NCBI RefSeq assembly: GCF_011761235.1
Contig: NZ_JAAOYW010000001.1
Location: 1,240,781 to 1,304,780 of the forward strand
DNA: 64,000 nucleotides
From: Frigoribacterium faeni
GTDB taxonomy: Bacteria; Actinomycetota; Actinomycetes; Actinomycetales; Microbacteriaceae
Direction: 5' to 3'
The notes under the pieces were generated by a model. It did not search any database and was not told where the DNA came from. It worked only from the letters and a program-made list of their open reading frames with translations. The translations under genes and the position numbers were made by a program. Shown piece after piece: positions 50,459 to 59,238 of the stretch (its first letter is position 1; each line of letters starts with the position of its first letter).

Positions 50459-50464
50459 ACGCTA
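50459..50464 (-). promoter_or_regulatory. -10 hexamer of leaderless membrane-protein gene
   Basis: On the minus strand TAGCGT is followed by CGGGGC and then the ATG at 50452. Confidence 0.5.
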
Positions 50465-50542
50465 CCGACGGACCGTCCTGTGCGCGACCCGCCCGCCCGT
50501 GGACCCGGTCGCCCCACCCCCACCCGCGCCTCCGTCGCTCCC

Positions 50543-50639
50543 TCGTTCAGGAACACGGGTCCTGAGTCGCGCGGTTCAGGACTCGGATGTCCTGGATCGT
50601 GCAGCACTCAGGAGCGCGGGGCCGCGGCTTCCTGAATGA
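50543..50639. repeat. 97-bp multi-hairpin element, family 3, copy 3
   Basis: Ends TCGTTCAGGAA and TTCCTGAATGA, inner TTCAGGA and CTCAGGA/TCCTGAG pairs in the same order as copies 1 and 2, 4 kb away. It lies between the membrane-protein gene start and the terminator of the TIG-repeat gene. Confidence 0.85.
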
Positions 50640-50670
50640 TGAGAGCGCCTTGCACGGCTCGCGGAGACGA

Positions 50671-50707
50671 GGAGGTGCCCGTCCGGCCAGGCCGGACGGG
50701 CACCTCC
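50671..50707 (-). terminator. Terminator of the TIG-repeat surface protein gene
   Basis: GGAGGTGCCCGTCCGGC, loop CAG, GCCGGACGGGCACCTCC: a perfect 17-bp stem with a 3-base loop, 19 bp past the stop codon. It is the strongest simple hairpin in the window. Confidence 0.85.
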
Positions 50708-50725
50708 TGCATTCTGCCGAGCGGG

Positions 50726-53700
50726 TCAGCGGCGGCGCGACCTCCTCCGCAGGGTGAGGAGCCCGCCGGCCGCCATCAGCAGCAGCGCGGCGAGCAGCAC
50801 CGGGGCGGTGTCGCTGCCCGTGAAGGCGAGGGCGTCGCCGCCCGCCGTGCCGGTCCGGTAGCCGCTCGTGACCGAGCCGGCCCCGCCCGAGCCGCCGGCC
50901 CCGGCGCCGCCGGTGCCGCCGACCCCGCCCGCACCAGGCGTTCCCGCACCAGGCGTTCCCGCACCGGGCGTGCCCGCGCCGGGTCCGCCCACGGCGGGCA
51001 TGTCGACGTCGAACGTCACGGGCTCGGACGCCGCCGACTGCACGCCGTCGGGGCCGGTCTGCGTCGCCGTCAGCGTGTACTCGCCCTCGGGCAGGCCGCC
51101 GAGCGGCGAGCAGGCCCAGGTGCCGTCGGCCGCGACCACCGTGGTGCAGAGGACCCGGGCGCGCAGGAACACGCGGATCGTGTACCCCGGCGTCCCCGTG
51201 CCGGTGATGACGGGGTCGTCCGTGGTGACGACCTGTCCGGGCACCGGCGACGTGATCTCGGGGACCGCGTCGGGGTCGGCGACGACGAACGGCAGCGGCG
51301 CGCTGGTGCCGCCGGGGCTCGTCACCGTGACGGTCGTCGTGCCGGCCGGTCCGGCCGGGGTGACGAACGTCAGCGTCGTGCCGTCGGGCGAGATGGTCGT
51401 CGGCGTGATCGGGCCCGAGCCGCCGACCTGGACGGTCGAGCCGGGCGTGAACCCGGTGCCCGTCACGGTCACGACGGTGCCGCCCTCGATCGAGCCCGAA
51501 GGAGGCGTCAGCCCGGTCAGCACCGGAGCGCTCGCGGGCGCGGCCACGTACGTGAACGTCACCGGGGCGCTCGTGCCCGCGCCGCTGGTCACCGTCACGG
51601 GGACGCTGCCGGGGGCGTGGGCCGGGCTCGGGAACGTCAGCGACGTCCCGTCCGCGCTGATCGCCGTGGGCGTGATCGGCGCCCCGCCGTCGACCGAGAC
51701 CGTCGAGCCGGGCGCGAAGCCGGTGCCCGTGATCGTCACCGCCGTGCCGCCGCCGGCCGGTCCCTGGGCGGGAGCGATCGTCGTGGGCACGGGCGCCCCG
51801 GCGGGGGCCGCCAGGTAGGTGAAGGTCAGCGGCGCACTGGTGCCGCCGTCGGTCGTCACGGTCACGGGCACGCCGCCGGCCGCGTGGGCCGGGGTCGTGA
51901 CCGTCAGCGACGTGCCGTTCGCGGCGACCGACGTCGGCGTCAGGGGGGCGCCTCCGTCGATCGACACGGTGGTCGCGCCGGGACGGAAGCCCGCGCCGCG
52001 GACCACCACGACGGTGCCGCCGCCGACCGGGCCCTCGGCGGGCGTCAGCGAGGCCAGCACGGGGGCGCCGACCGGCGGGGCCGCGTAGGTGAACGGCAGC
52101 GGCTCGGAGGTGCCCGCCCCGCTGGTCACCGTGACCTGCACGGTGCCCGCGGCGTGCGCCGGGGTCGCGAAGGTCAGCGACGTGCCGTCGGCCGAGACCG
52201 CCGTCGGCGTGATCGGGCCCGAGCCGTCGACCGAGACCGTCGAGCCGGTCGTGAACCCGGTGCCCGAGACCGTGACGGCGGTGCCGCCCCCGGCGGGGCC
52301 GGTCGTCGGCGACAGGGTCGTGAGCACGGGCGCGCCGGCCGGGGGCGCCTGGTAGGTGAACGGCACGGTGCCGCTCGTGCCGGCCGGGCTGGTCACCGAC
52401 ACGTCCGCCGTGCCCGCGGCGCCGGCCGGCGTCGTGAACGTCAGCGCGGTGCCGTCGGTCGCGACCGTGTCGGGCCGGATGCCCGACGCGCCGCCGACCG
52501 TGACCGTCGAGTCGCCGGTGAAGCCGGTGCCCGTGACCGTGACGGTGGTGCCGCCTCCTGCGGGTCCGGCGGTCGGCGACAGGCTCGTCACCACCGGGGC
52601 GACGGCGGGCGGCGCCTGGTAGGTGAAGGTGAGCGGCGCGCTCGTGCCCGTCGCGTTCGTCACCGTCACCGTCACCTCGCCGGCCGGGGCCGGCGGGGTC
52701 GTGACGGTGAGCTGGGTGCCGTCCTGCGAGAGGGTGCCGACGAGGCCGGTCGCGTCGCCGATCGTGATCGTCGACCCGGGCGTGAAGCCGGTGCCCGTGA
52801 GCGTCACCGGGGTGCCGCCCGCGACCGGTCCCGCGGCGGGCGCGATGCCGGTCAGCACGGGAGACCCCACGGGAGGCGCCAGGTAGGTGAACTCGAGCGG
52901 TGCGCTCGTGCCCAGCACGCCGGTCACCGTGACCGGAGCGTCGCCCGCGGCGCCGGGAGGCGTCGTGAAGGTCAGCTCGGTGCCGTCGGCCGAGAGCTCG
53001 TCGGGCTCGATGCCCGTCGTGCCGCCGACCGTGACCGTCGAGCCCGGGAAGAAGCCCGTGCCCGTGACCACGACGCGCGTGCCGCCGCCCGCGGGGCCGG
53101 ACTCGGGCGTGAGCGACGTCAGCACCGGGGCGCCGAACGGGGCCGCCTCGTAGGTGAAGGTCAGCGGCGCGCTCGTGCCCCCGTCGGTGGTGACGGTGAC
53201 CGGCACGTCCCCGGCCGCGTTCGGCGGGGTCGTGACCGTGATCTCGGTGCCGTCGTCCGAGACGGCGTCGGGCACGATGCCCGCCGTCGCGCCGATCGTG
53301 ACCGTCGAGCCGGCCGTGAAGCCGGTGCCCGCGATCGTCAGCGTGGTGCCGCCGGCGGCCGGGCCCGAGTCGGGCGACAGCGTCGCCAGCACGGGGGCCG
53401 TGACCGGCGCCGCGAGGTAGGTGAAGGTCAGCGGCGCGCCCGTGCCGCCGGCGGTCGTGACGGTCACGGGCACGGTGCCCGCGACGTTCGGCGGGGTGGT
53501 GAACCGCAGCTGCGTGCCGTCGGCCGACACGGCGTCGGGCACGACGCCCGCCGCCGCGCCGATCGTGACCGTCGAGCCGGCCGCGAAGCCGGAGCCCGTG
53601 ATCGTCACCGGGGTGCCGCCGCCGGCCGGGCCCTCGACGGGGTCGAGGCCCGAGAGGACGGGGGCGCCGGCCGGCGGCGCGGTGTAGGTGAAGGCGAGCG

Positions 53701-56700
53701 GGGCGCTGGTCCCCGCGGCGTCGGTCACCGTCACCGTCACCGTGCCCACGGCGCCCGGGGGCGTCGTGAAGCTCAGCTCGGTGCCGTCGTCGGACACCGC
53801 GTCGGGCTCGAGGCCCGTCGTGTCGCCGATGGTGACGGTCGAGTCGTCGGTGAAGCCGGTGCCGGTCAGGGTCACCGGGGTGCCGCCTCCCGCCGGACCC
53901 TCGTCGGGGTCGATGGCGGTCAGCACGGGCGCGCCGGCCGGGGCCGGCAGGTAGGTGAACGGCACGGCGGCGCTGGTGCCGGCGCCGTTCGTCACCGTGA
54001 TGCCCGTCGTGCCCGCGGCGTTCGCGGGGGTGGTGAAGACCAGCTCGGTGCCGTCGTCGGAGATCGCGTCGGGGCGGATGCCCGTCGCGGCGCCGATCGA
54101 CACCGTCGAGCCGGGCTCGAAGGCCGAGCCCGCGACCCTGACGACGGTGCCGCCGCCGACCGGGCCCTCGGCAGGCGTGGCCGAGATGAGCACGGGGGCG
54201 TCGGCCGGGGCCGGCAGGTACGTGAACGCCAGCGGCGCGCTCGTGCCGGCGAGGCTCGTCACCGTCACGGACACCGGACCGGCGGGGTTCGCCGGCGTGG
54301 TGAACGTCAGGGTCGTGCCCGCGGGGTCGATCGCGTCGGCCGCGAGGCCGGCCGTGTCGCCGATGGTCACGGTCGAGCCGGGCAGGAACCCCGTGCCGGT
54401 CAGCGTGACGACCGTGCGTCCGCCCGCCGGCCCCTCGACGGGGTCGATGGCCGTCAGCACGGGGGCACCCGCAGGAGGCGCGGTGTACGTGAACGGGAGG
54501 GGCGCGGAGGTGCCCCCCTCGGTCGTCACGGTGACGGCGACGTCGCCCGCGGCGTGCGGCGGCGTCGTGAACACCAGGCTCGTGCCGTCGGGCGCGACCT
54601 CGTCGGGGACGAGGCCGGCGACGCCGTCGATCGCGACCGTCGAGCCCGCGGTGAAGCCGGTGCCGGTGACGGTGACGGGGGTGCCGCCTCCTGCCGGTCC
54701 CTGGGCCGGGTCGAGAGCGTCCAGCACGGGCGCGGTCGGCGGGGCGGGCAGGTACTCGAAGGCGAGCGGGGCGGACGTGCCGCCCGCGGTCGTCACCGTG
54801 ACCTGGACCGGTCCGGCGACGTGCGCCGGCGTCGTGAACGTCAGCGACGTGCCGTCGGCGGCGAGCGCCGTCGGCGTGATCGGCAGCGAGCCGTCGACCG
54901 AGACCGTCGAGCCCGCGACGAAGCCGGTGCCGGTGACCGTGACGGGGGTGCCGCCTCCTGCGGGCCCCTGGGCGGGGTCGATCGTCAGGAGCACGGGCGC
55001 CGTCGGCGGAGCCGGGAGGTACTCGAAGTCGAGCGGCTCGGACGTGCCGCCCGGGGTCGTCACCGTGACGGGGACCGTGCCGGCGACGTGCGCCGGGGTC
55101 GTGAACGTCAGCTCGGTGCCGTCGTCGGCGATCGCGTCGGGCGTGATGGGCAGCGAGCCGTCGACCGAGACCGTCGAGCCGTCGACGAAGCCGGTGCCGG
55201 TCACGGTGACGGGGGTGCCGCCTCCGGCCGGGCCCTGGGCCGGGTCGAGCTCGTCGAGCACCGGAGCGGTCGGCGGCGCGGGCAGGTACTCGAAGTCGAG
55301 CGGGGCGGAGGTGCCGCCGCCGTTCGTCACCGTGACCGGGGCCGTGCCGGCGACGTGCGCCGGGGTCGTGAACGTCAGCGACGTGCCGTCGGCGGCGATC
55401 GCGTCGGGCGTGATCGGCAGCGAGCCGTCGACCGAGACCGTCGAGCCCGCGGTGAAGGCGGTGCCGGTGATGGTGACGGGGGTGCCGCCTCCTGCGGGGC
55501 CCTGGGTCGGGTCGATCGTCAGCAGCACGGGCGCCGCGAGGGGAGGCGCGAGGTACGTGAACGTCTGCGGTGCGGAGGTGCCCGCGCCGTTGGCGACCGT
55601 GACCGCGACCGGGCCCGGGTCGTGCGCGGGCGTGACGAAGGTCAGCGCGGTGCCGGTGAGCGTGTCGGGCGTGATCGGGGCGGACCCGTCGACCGAGACC
55701 GTCGAGCCGGCGGTGAAGCCGGTGCCGGTGAGCGTGACGGGGGTGCCGCCTCCCGCAGGCCCCTGGACGGGGTCGATGCCGGTGAGCACGGGCGAGCCCT
55801 GCGGGGCCGGCTGGTAGGTGAAGGTCTGCGGCGCGCTCGTGCCGCCGCGGGTCGTCACCGTGACGGGGGCTCCGCCGAGGGCGTGGGCCGGCGTGGTGAA
55901 GGTCAGCGTCGTGCCGTCGCCGGCGACGGCGTCGGGCGTGATCGGGGCGGAGCCGTCGACCGAGACGGTCGCGTCGGCCAGGAACCCGGTGCCCGTCACG
56001 GTGACGGGGGTGCCGCCGCCGACGGGGCCCTGTGCGGGCGCGAGGCCCGTGATCGCGGGGACCGGGAGGTAGGTGAAGGTCTGCGGGGCACTCGTCCCGA
56101 CCGGGGTCGTCACCCGCACCGCCACGGGGCCGGGCGTCGCGGACGCCGGCGTCGTGAAGGTCAGCGACGTGCCGTCGGCCGAGACGGCCGTGGGGGCGAC
56201 GGGGGCGGAGCCGCCGACGGTGACCGTCGAGTCGTCCGTGAAGGCCGAGCCGGTGAGGGTCACGGACGTGCCGCCCGCGACCGGGCCCTCGACGGGCGTG
56301 ATGCCGGTCACCGTGGGCGCGGCGAGCGGGCCGGCGTTCGGCCCGACCGAGGCGGTGGCCAGGTCGACGGCGGTGTCGGCCGAGAGGCCGCCGAGCAGCC
56401 CGACGCGGAGGGCGCGCTGCGTGAAGACGCCGCCCGCCGTGGTCCGGTCGTTGGCGCGCAGCGAGACGACGCCGGTCAGGGCCGTCGCGAGCGGGGTGAT
56501 CACGGTCGCGCCGAGACCGGACACGGCCGTGTTCACGGGCGCCACCACCGTGGCGATGGCCGGGTTCAGCACGATCGCGAGGGTGGCGAGCGGCACGGGC
56601 ACGCGGGCGCCGAACGCGTTCACGGTGACGGTGATCCCGTTGATGCTGTTCGTCAGCTGCGTCACGAGGCCCTGCAGGGCGGTCGTGATCGCGGGGAGCA

Positions 56701-57664
56701 GCTGCGTGGTGAGGGCCCGGGTGACGTACGGGGCCAGCTCGGTGCCCGGCGGGAGGGAGTTGATGCTCACCCCCTGCGTCGCGAGCACCGTGGGGACGTC
56801 GACCGTGATCGCGCCCGTCTGCAGGTTCGCGGTGATCGACCCGTCGGCGCTCGTCACGGTGGTGAGCGAGTTGCCGAGGGTGGTCAGGTTCGGCACGCCG
56901 GTGACCTGCGCGGTCGGGCCGACCAGGTTCGTGATCGCCGCGGGCAGGGCGTCCACCGTGGGCTGCAGGCCCGTGAGCGTCGCCCGCAGGCCGTTGACCG
57001 TCGTCGCGAGCGCCGGGCTGGTGAGGCTCAGGTCGAGGTCGGCGATCCGGTACGCGCCCGTCTGGGCGCCGTTCGGCCCGGCGGCCTGCGAGGCCGTCGC
57101 CGAGAGCGCGCCCGTCGTGACGCGGAGGTTCTGCAGCGCCTGCGTGTTCGCGAGGCGGCTGAGGTTGAGGCTGGCGTTCGCCGCGGGCACGCCGCCCTGG
57201 CCGCCGACGCCGATCGCTCCGGTGTTCGTGACGGCCCCGGAGGCGGCGGTCGAGCTGCCGTTCGCGCTCGCCTGCGCGTATTGGCCCACGGCGCCCACCG
57301 ACAGCAGGCCGTTCGGGCCGAGCAGCTGGATGCCGCCGCCCAGGTCGGCGCGGGCCGCGTTCAGCACGGTCACGTCGAGGGGCGACGACTGCGTGACCGG
57401 AGTCGCCTGCCCCGTGTTGACCGCGGACGCGGGCTGCAGGGCGAGCACGAGGCCGAGGTCGAGGCCGAGCGCCGTCCCGTCGAGGAACCTCCCCTCGCCG
57501 ATCGAGGCCGCCGGGGCGGCCGTGGCGGGGGCTGCGGCGAGCACGCTGCCGCCGATCCCGAGCAGTGCGGCCGTGAGCACGGCCACCCCCTGCCTCGCCC
57601 TGGAGTGGTGACGGTTCGCGGTCTGTGGCCCTTTTCCGGCGCGCGCGAGTGCTTCAGTCCTCAT
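50726..57664 (-). CDS. Giant cell-surface protein: choice-of-anchor-like head, 19 TIG/IPT repeats, LAFTG anchor
   Basis: A 2312-residue exported protein. Signal peptide (VLTAALLGIGGSVLAAAPATAAP) after an AGGAGCG site and ATG 57664. Residues about 50-440 resemble the choice-of-anchor G domain (GEGRFLDGTALGLDLGLVLAL, LGGGIQLLGPNGLLSVGAVGQYAQA). Then 19 TIG/IPT Ig-like repeats of 86-89 residues, each starting PVLxxIxPxxGPAGGGTxVTVTG and ending GTSAPLxFTY. A different Ig-like domain follows (ITSPVPGQVVTTDDPVITGTG), then a Gly/Pro stalk (GAGTPGAGTPGAG), LAFTGSD, one helix and RRRSRRR. The tail matches that of the GH3 protein at the window start, so both may be sortase substrates. Neighbouring repeats (4, 5 and 6) are nearly identical. 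Likely roles are adhesion or surface layering; no enzymatic motif is seen. Confidence 0.92.
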   Translation of the reverse strand: MRTEALARAGKGPQTANRHHSRARQGVAVLTAALLGIGGSVLAAAPATAAPAASIGEGRFLDGTALGLDLGLVLALQPASAVNTGQATPVTQSSPLDVTVLNAARADLGGGIQLLGPNGLLSVGAVGQYAQASANGSSTAASGAVTNTGAIGVGGQGGVPAANASLNLSRLANTQALQNLRVTTGALSATASQAAGPNGAQTGAYRIADLDLSLTSPALATTVNGLRATLTGLQPTVDALPAAITNLVGPTAQVTGVPNLTTLGNSLTTVTSADGSITANLQTGAITVDVPTVLATQGVSINSLPPGTELAPYVTRALTTQLLPAITTALQGLVTQLTNSINGITVTVNAFGARVPVPLATLAIVLNPAIATVVAPVNTAVSGLGATVITPLATALTGVVSLRANDRTTAGGVFTQRALRVGLLGGLSADTAVDLATASVGPNAGPLAAPTVTGITPVEGPVAGGTSVTLTGSAFTDDSTVTVGGSAPVAPTAVSADGTSLTFTTPASATPGPVAVRVTTPVGTSAPQTFTYLPVPAITGLAPAQGPVGGGTPVTVTGTGFLADATVSVDGSAPITPDAVAGDGTTLTFTTPAHALGGAPVTVTTRGGTSAPQTFTYQPAPQGSPVLTGIDPVQGPAGGGTPVTLTGTGFTAGSTVSVDGSAPITPDTLTGTALTFVTPAHDPGPVAVTVANGAGTSAPQTFTYLAPPLAAPVLLTIDPTQGPAGGGTPVTITGTAFTAGSTVSVDGSLPITPDAIAADGTSLTFTTPAHVAGTAPVTVTNGGGTSAPLDFEYLPAPPTAPVLDELDPAQGPAGGGTPVTVTGTGFVDGSTVSVDGSLPITPDAIADDGTELTFTTPAHVAGTVPVTVTTPGGTSEPLDFEYLPAPPTAPVLLTIDPAQGPAGGGTPVTVTGTGFVAGSTVSVDGSLPITPTALAADGTSLTFTTPAHVAGPVQVTVTTAGGTSAPLAFEYLPAPPTAPVLDALDPAQGPAGGGTPVTVTGTGFTAGSTVAIDGVAGLVPDEVAPDGTSLVFTTPPHAAGDVAVTVTTEGGTSAPLPFTYTAPPAGAPVLTAIDPVEGPAGGRTVVTLTGTGFLPGSTVTIGDTAGLAADAIDPAGTTLTFTTPANPAGPVSVTVTSLAGTSAPLAFTYLPAPADAPVLISATPAEGPVGGGTVVRVAGSAFEPGSTVSIGAATGIRPDAISDDGTELVFTTPANAAGTTGITVTNGAGTSAAVPFTYLPAPAGAPVLTAIDPDEGPAGGGTPVTLTGTGFTDDSTVTIGDTTGLEPDAVSDDGTELSFTTPPGAVGTVTVTVTDAAGTSAPLAFTYTAPPAGAPVLSGLDPVEGPAGGGTPVTITGSGFAAGSTVTIGAAAGVVPDAVSADGTQLRFTTPPNVAGTVPVTVTTAGGTGAPLTFTYLAAPVTAPVLATLSPDSGPAAGGTTLTIAGTGFTAGSTVTIGATAGIVPDAVSDDGTEITVTTPPNAAGDVPVTVTTDGGTSAPLTFTYEAAPFGAPVLTSLTPESGPAGGGTRVVVTGTGFFPGSTVTVGGTTGIEPDELSADGTELTFTTPPGAAGDAPVTVTGVLGTSAPLEFTYLAPPVGSPVLTGIAPAAGPVAGGTPVTLTGTGFTPGSTITIGDATGLVGTLSQDGTQLTVTTPPAPAGEVTVTVTNATGTSAPLTFTYQAPPAVAPVVTSLSPTAGPAGGGTTVTVTGTGFTGDSTVTVGGASGIRPDTVATDGTALTFTTPAGAAGTADVSVTSPAGTSGTVPFTYQAPPAGAPVLTTLSPTTGPAGGGTAVTVSGTGFTTGSTVSVDGSGPITPTAVSADGTSLTFATPAHAAGTVQVTVTSGAGTSEPLPFTYAAPPVGAPVLASLTPAEGPVGGGTVVVVRGAGFRPGATTVSIDGGAPLTPTSVAANGTSLTVTTPAHAAGGVPVTVTTDGGTSAPLTFTYLAAPAGAPVPTTIAPAQGPAGGGTAVTITGTGFAPGSTVSVDGGAPITPTAISADGTSLTFPSPAHAPGSVPVTVTSGAGTSAPVTFTYVAAPASAPVLTGLTPPSGSIEGGTVVTVTGTGFTPGSTVQVGGSGPITPTTISPDGTTLTFVTPAGPAGTTTVTVTSPGGTSAPLPFVVADPDAVPEITSPVPGQVVTTDDPVITGTGTPGYTIRVFLRARVLCTTVVAADGTWACSPLGGLPEGEYTLTATQTGPDGVQSAASEPVTFDVDMPAVGGPGAGTPGAGTPGAGTPGAGGVGGTGGAGAGGSGGAGSVTSGYRTGTAGGDALAFTGSDTAPVLLAALLLMAAGGLLTLRRRSRRR
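51262..56325 (-). repeat. Array of 19 coding repeats of about 267 bp (TIG domains)
   Basis: The DNA of the TIG repeats recurs with a period of about 267 bp. Repeats around 54720-55530 (units 4-6) share long identical blocks such as GACGGGGGTGCCGCCTCC, while outer units are more diverged. This suggests recent duplication or gene conversion in the centre, and copy number could vary between strains. Confidence 0.9.
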
Positions 57665-57924
57665 GGACTCGCTCCTGATCCTTCGTGGCAGCGATGGTCG
57701 GTGTCCGGACGACGGATGGTTGGGCCGTCGCAGCGGACTCGCTACGCGGCCGAGACTAGGACATTCCGGCGAGGATCGCTCACCTCGATTCGCCGTCATG
57801 TCCCCCGATGCGGCCGGTCTGCCCCCGGACTGGGGGTGGGCGCGCGTCGGCCCGGGGCGAGGTCGAGCACGAGGAGGCGCGCGCGGCACGGTCGTGCCGG
57901 TCCCGGTCTCGCAGGCCCCCGCCG

Positions 57925-57930
57925 TAGCGT
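57925..57930 (+). promoter_or_regulatory. -10 hexamer of leaderless FMO-like gene
   Basis: TAGCGT is followed by GGACAC and the GTG at 57937. The 272-bp divergent region 57665-57936 holds nothing else that I can support except one AGGAGGCGC at 57876. Confidence 0.55.
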
Positions 57931-57936
57931 GGACAC

Positions 57937-59184
57937 GTGCACTCCCTCGACGGCCTCGGCCACGCCACGGTCACCGTCGTGGGGGCAGGCCAGGCCGGGC
58001 TGTCCGCGGCGCACCACCTGCGCCTCCGCGGGTTCGCGCCGGCCGAGGGCGGGGCTCGTCGCGCAGCGGCTGATCCGTCACGGGACGGAGCACCGCCCAC
58101 CATCGCTGATCCGTCACGAGACGGAACACCACCCGCCCTCGCTGATCCGTCACGAGACGGAGCGCCACCCACCGTCGCTGATCCGTCACGGGACGGAGCA
58201 GCGCCCACCGTCGTCGTCGTGGACGCGGGCGAGGCCCCCGGAGGCGCGTGGCGGCACCGCTGGGAGTCGCTGCGGATGGCGACCGTCAACGGCATCTTCG
58301 ACCTGCCCGGCATGCCGCTGCCCCCCGTCGACCCCACCGAGCCGAGCCGCGACGCCGTGCCGCGGTACTTCGCGGCGTACGAGGAGGCGGAGGGCCTGCA
58401 GGTGCACCGCCCCGTGCACGTCACCTCGGTCGAGGCCGTCGACGACGACCCGGCCGGCGAGCTCCGCGTGGCGAGCACCGCCGGCAGCTGGACGACCTCG
58501 GCGCTCGTGAACGCGACCGGCACCTGGGACGAGCCCGTGCTGCCCGACGTGCCGGGCGCCTCCTCGTTCTCGGGTCGGCAGCTGCACACCCGGGAGTACG
58601 TCTCGGCGGCCGAGTTCGCGGGGCAGCGGGTCGCCGTCGTCGGCGGCGGCATCTCGGCCGTGCAGCTGCTCGACGAGATCAGCCGCGTGGCGACGACGCT
58701 CTGGTACACGCGGCGCGAGCCGGTGTTCCTCGACCACGAGTTCACGTCGGGGTCGGACGGCGTCGACGTCGAGCGGCGGGTCGCCGAGGACGCGGCCCTC
58801 GGCCGTCCGTCGCGCAGCATCGTCTCGTACACGGGGCTGATCTGGACCGGCTACGCGCGCGCCGCCCGGCGGCGGGGCGCGCTCGAGCGGCGTCCGATGT
58901 TCACGGCGATGGGGCCGCGGCACGTCGTCGAGGCCGACGGCGGGGCGACGAGCGTCGACGCGGTGCTCTGGGCGACGGGGTTCCGGCCGAGCATCCGGCA
59001 CCTCGACGGGCTCGACCTGCGCGGTCCGCTCGGCGGCGTGCCGCTCGACGGGACCCGCGCGGCACGCGACCGGCGCGTCCACCTGATCGGCTACGGGCCG
59101 TCGCAGTCGACGGTGGGGGCGAACCGGGCCGGGCGGGCGGCCGCCCGCGAGGTGGCGCGCGACCAGCTCGGGCCGCGCGGCTGA
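57937..59184 (+). CDS. FMO-like FAD/NAD(P)-binding oxidoreductase with a repeat insertion
   Basis: A 415-residue flavoprotein with FAD motif VTVVGAGQAGLSAAHHLRLRG (in two parts: GAGQAG and the helix) and GGAWRHRWESL. NADPH motif VAVVGGGISAVQLLDEI, and the end motif LWATGFRP near the C-terminus, fit flavin-containing monooxygenase-like or thioredoxin-reductase-like NAD(P)-binding proteins. Between beta 1/alpha 1 and beta 2 of the FAD domain, residues about 45-92 are four copies of ADPSRDGxPPxx from a 36-bp tandem repeat. Related proteins pass directly from the helix to VVVVDAGEAPGGAWRHRW. The extra loop would point out from the fold and probably tolerates length change. GTG is leaderless. The substrate is unknown. 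Confidence 0.85.
   Translation: MHSLDGLGHATVTVVGAGQAGLSAAHHLRLRGFAPAEGGARRAAADPSRDGAPPTIADPSRDGTPPALADPSRDGAPPTVADPSRDGAAPTVVVVDAGEAPGGAWRHRWESLRMATVNGIFDLPGMPLPPVDPTEPSRDAVPRYFAAYEEAEGLQVHRPVHVTSVEAVDDDPAGELRVASTAGSWTTSALVNATGTWDEPVLPDVPGASSFSGRQLHTREYVSAAEFAGQRVAVVGGGISAVQLLDEISRVATTLWYTRREPVFLDHEFTSGSDGVDVERRVAEDAALGRPSRSIVSYTGLIWTGYARAARRRGALERRPMFTAMGPRHVVEADGGATSVDAVLWATGFRPSIRHLDGLDLRGPLGGVPLDGTRAARDRRVHLIGYGPSQSTVGANRAGRAAAREVARDQLGPRG
58069..58212 (+). repeat. 4 x 36-bp in-frame tandem repeat with internal palindrome
   Basis: Units start at 58069, 58105, 58141 and 58177, each beginning GCTGATCCGTCACG(G/A)GACGG(A). TCCGTC and GACGGA form a 6-bp inverted repeat in each unit. The unit length is a multiple of three and each encodes ADPSRDG(A/T)(P/A)P(T/A)(I/L/V). 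It resembles palindromic elements known inside genes of other bacteria. Confidence 0.92.
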
Positions 59185-59238
59185 CGGGCGCGGCGGCGGC
59201 GGGCGCGGCGACGGGCGCGGCGGCGGGCGTTCCCGGAG

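Noticed and set aside
50636-58510. A 2624-codon open frame on the plus strand and many regular 267-bp plus-strand frames opposite the TIG array
   Set aside because: They are antisense shadows of the repetitive G+C-rich gene on the minus strand; the translations are Arg/Gly/Ala low-complexity and the 267-bp period comes from the TIG repeats.
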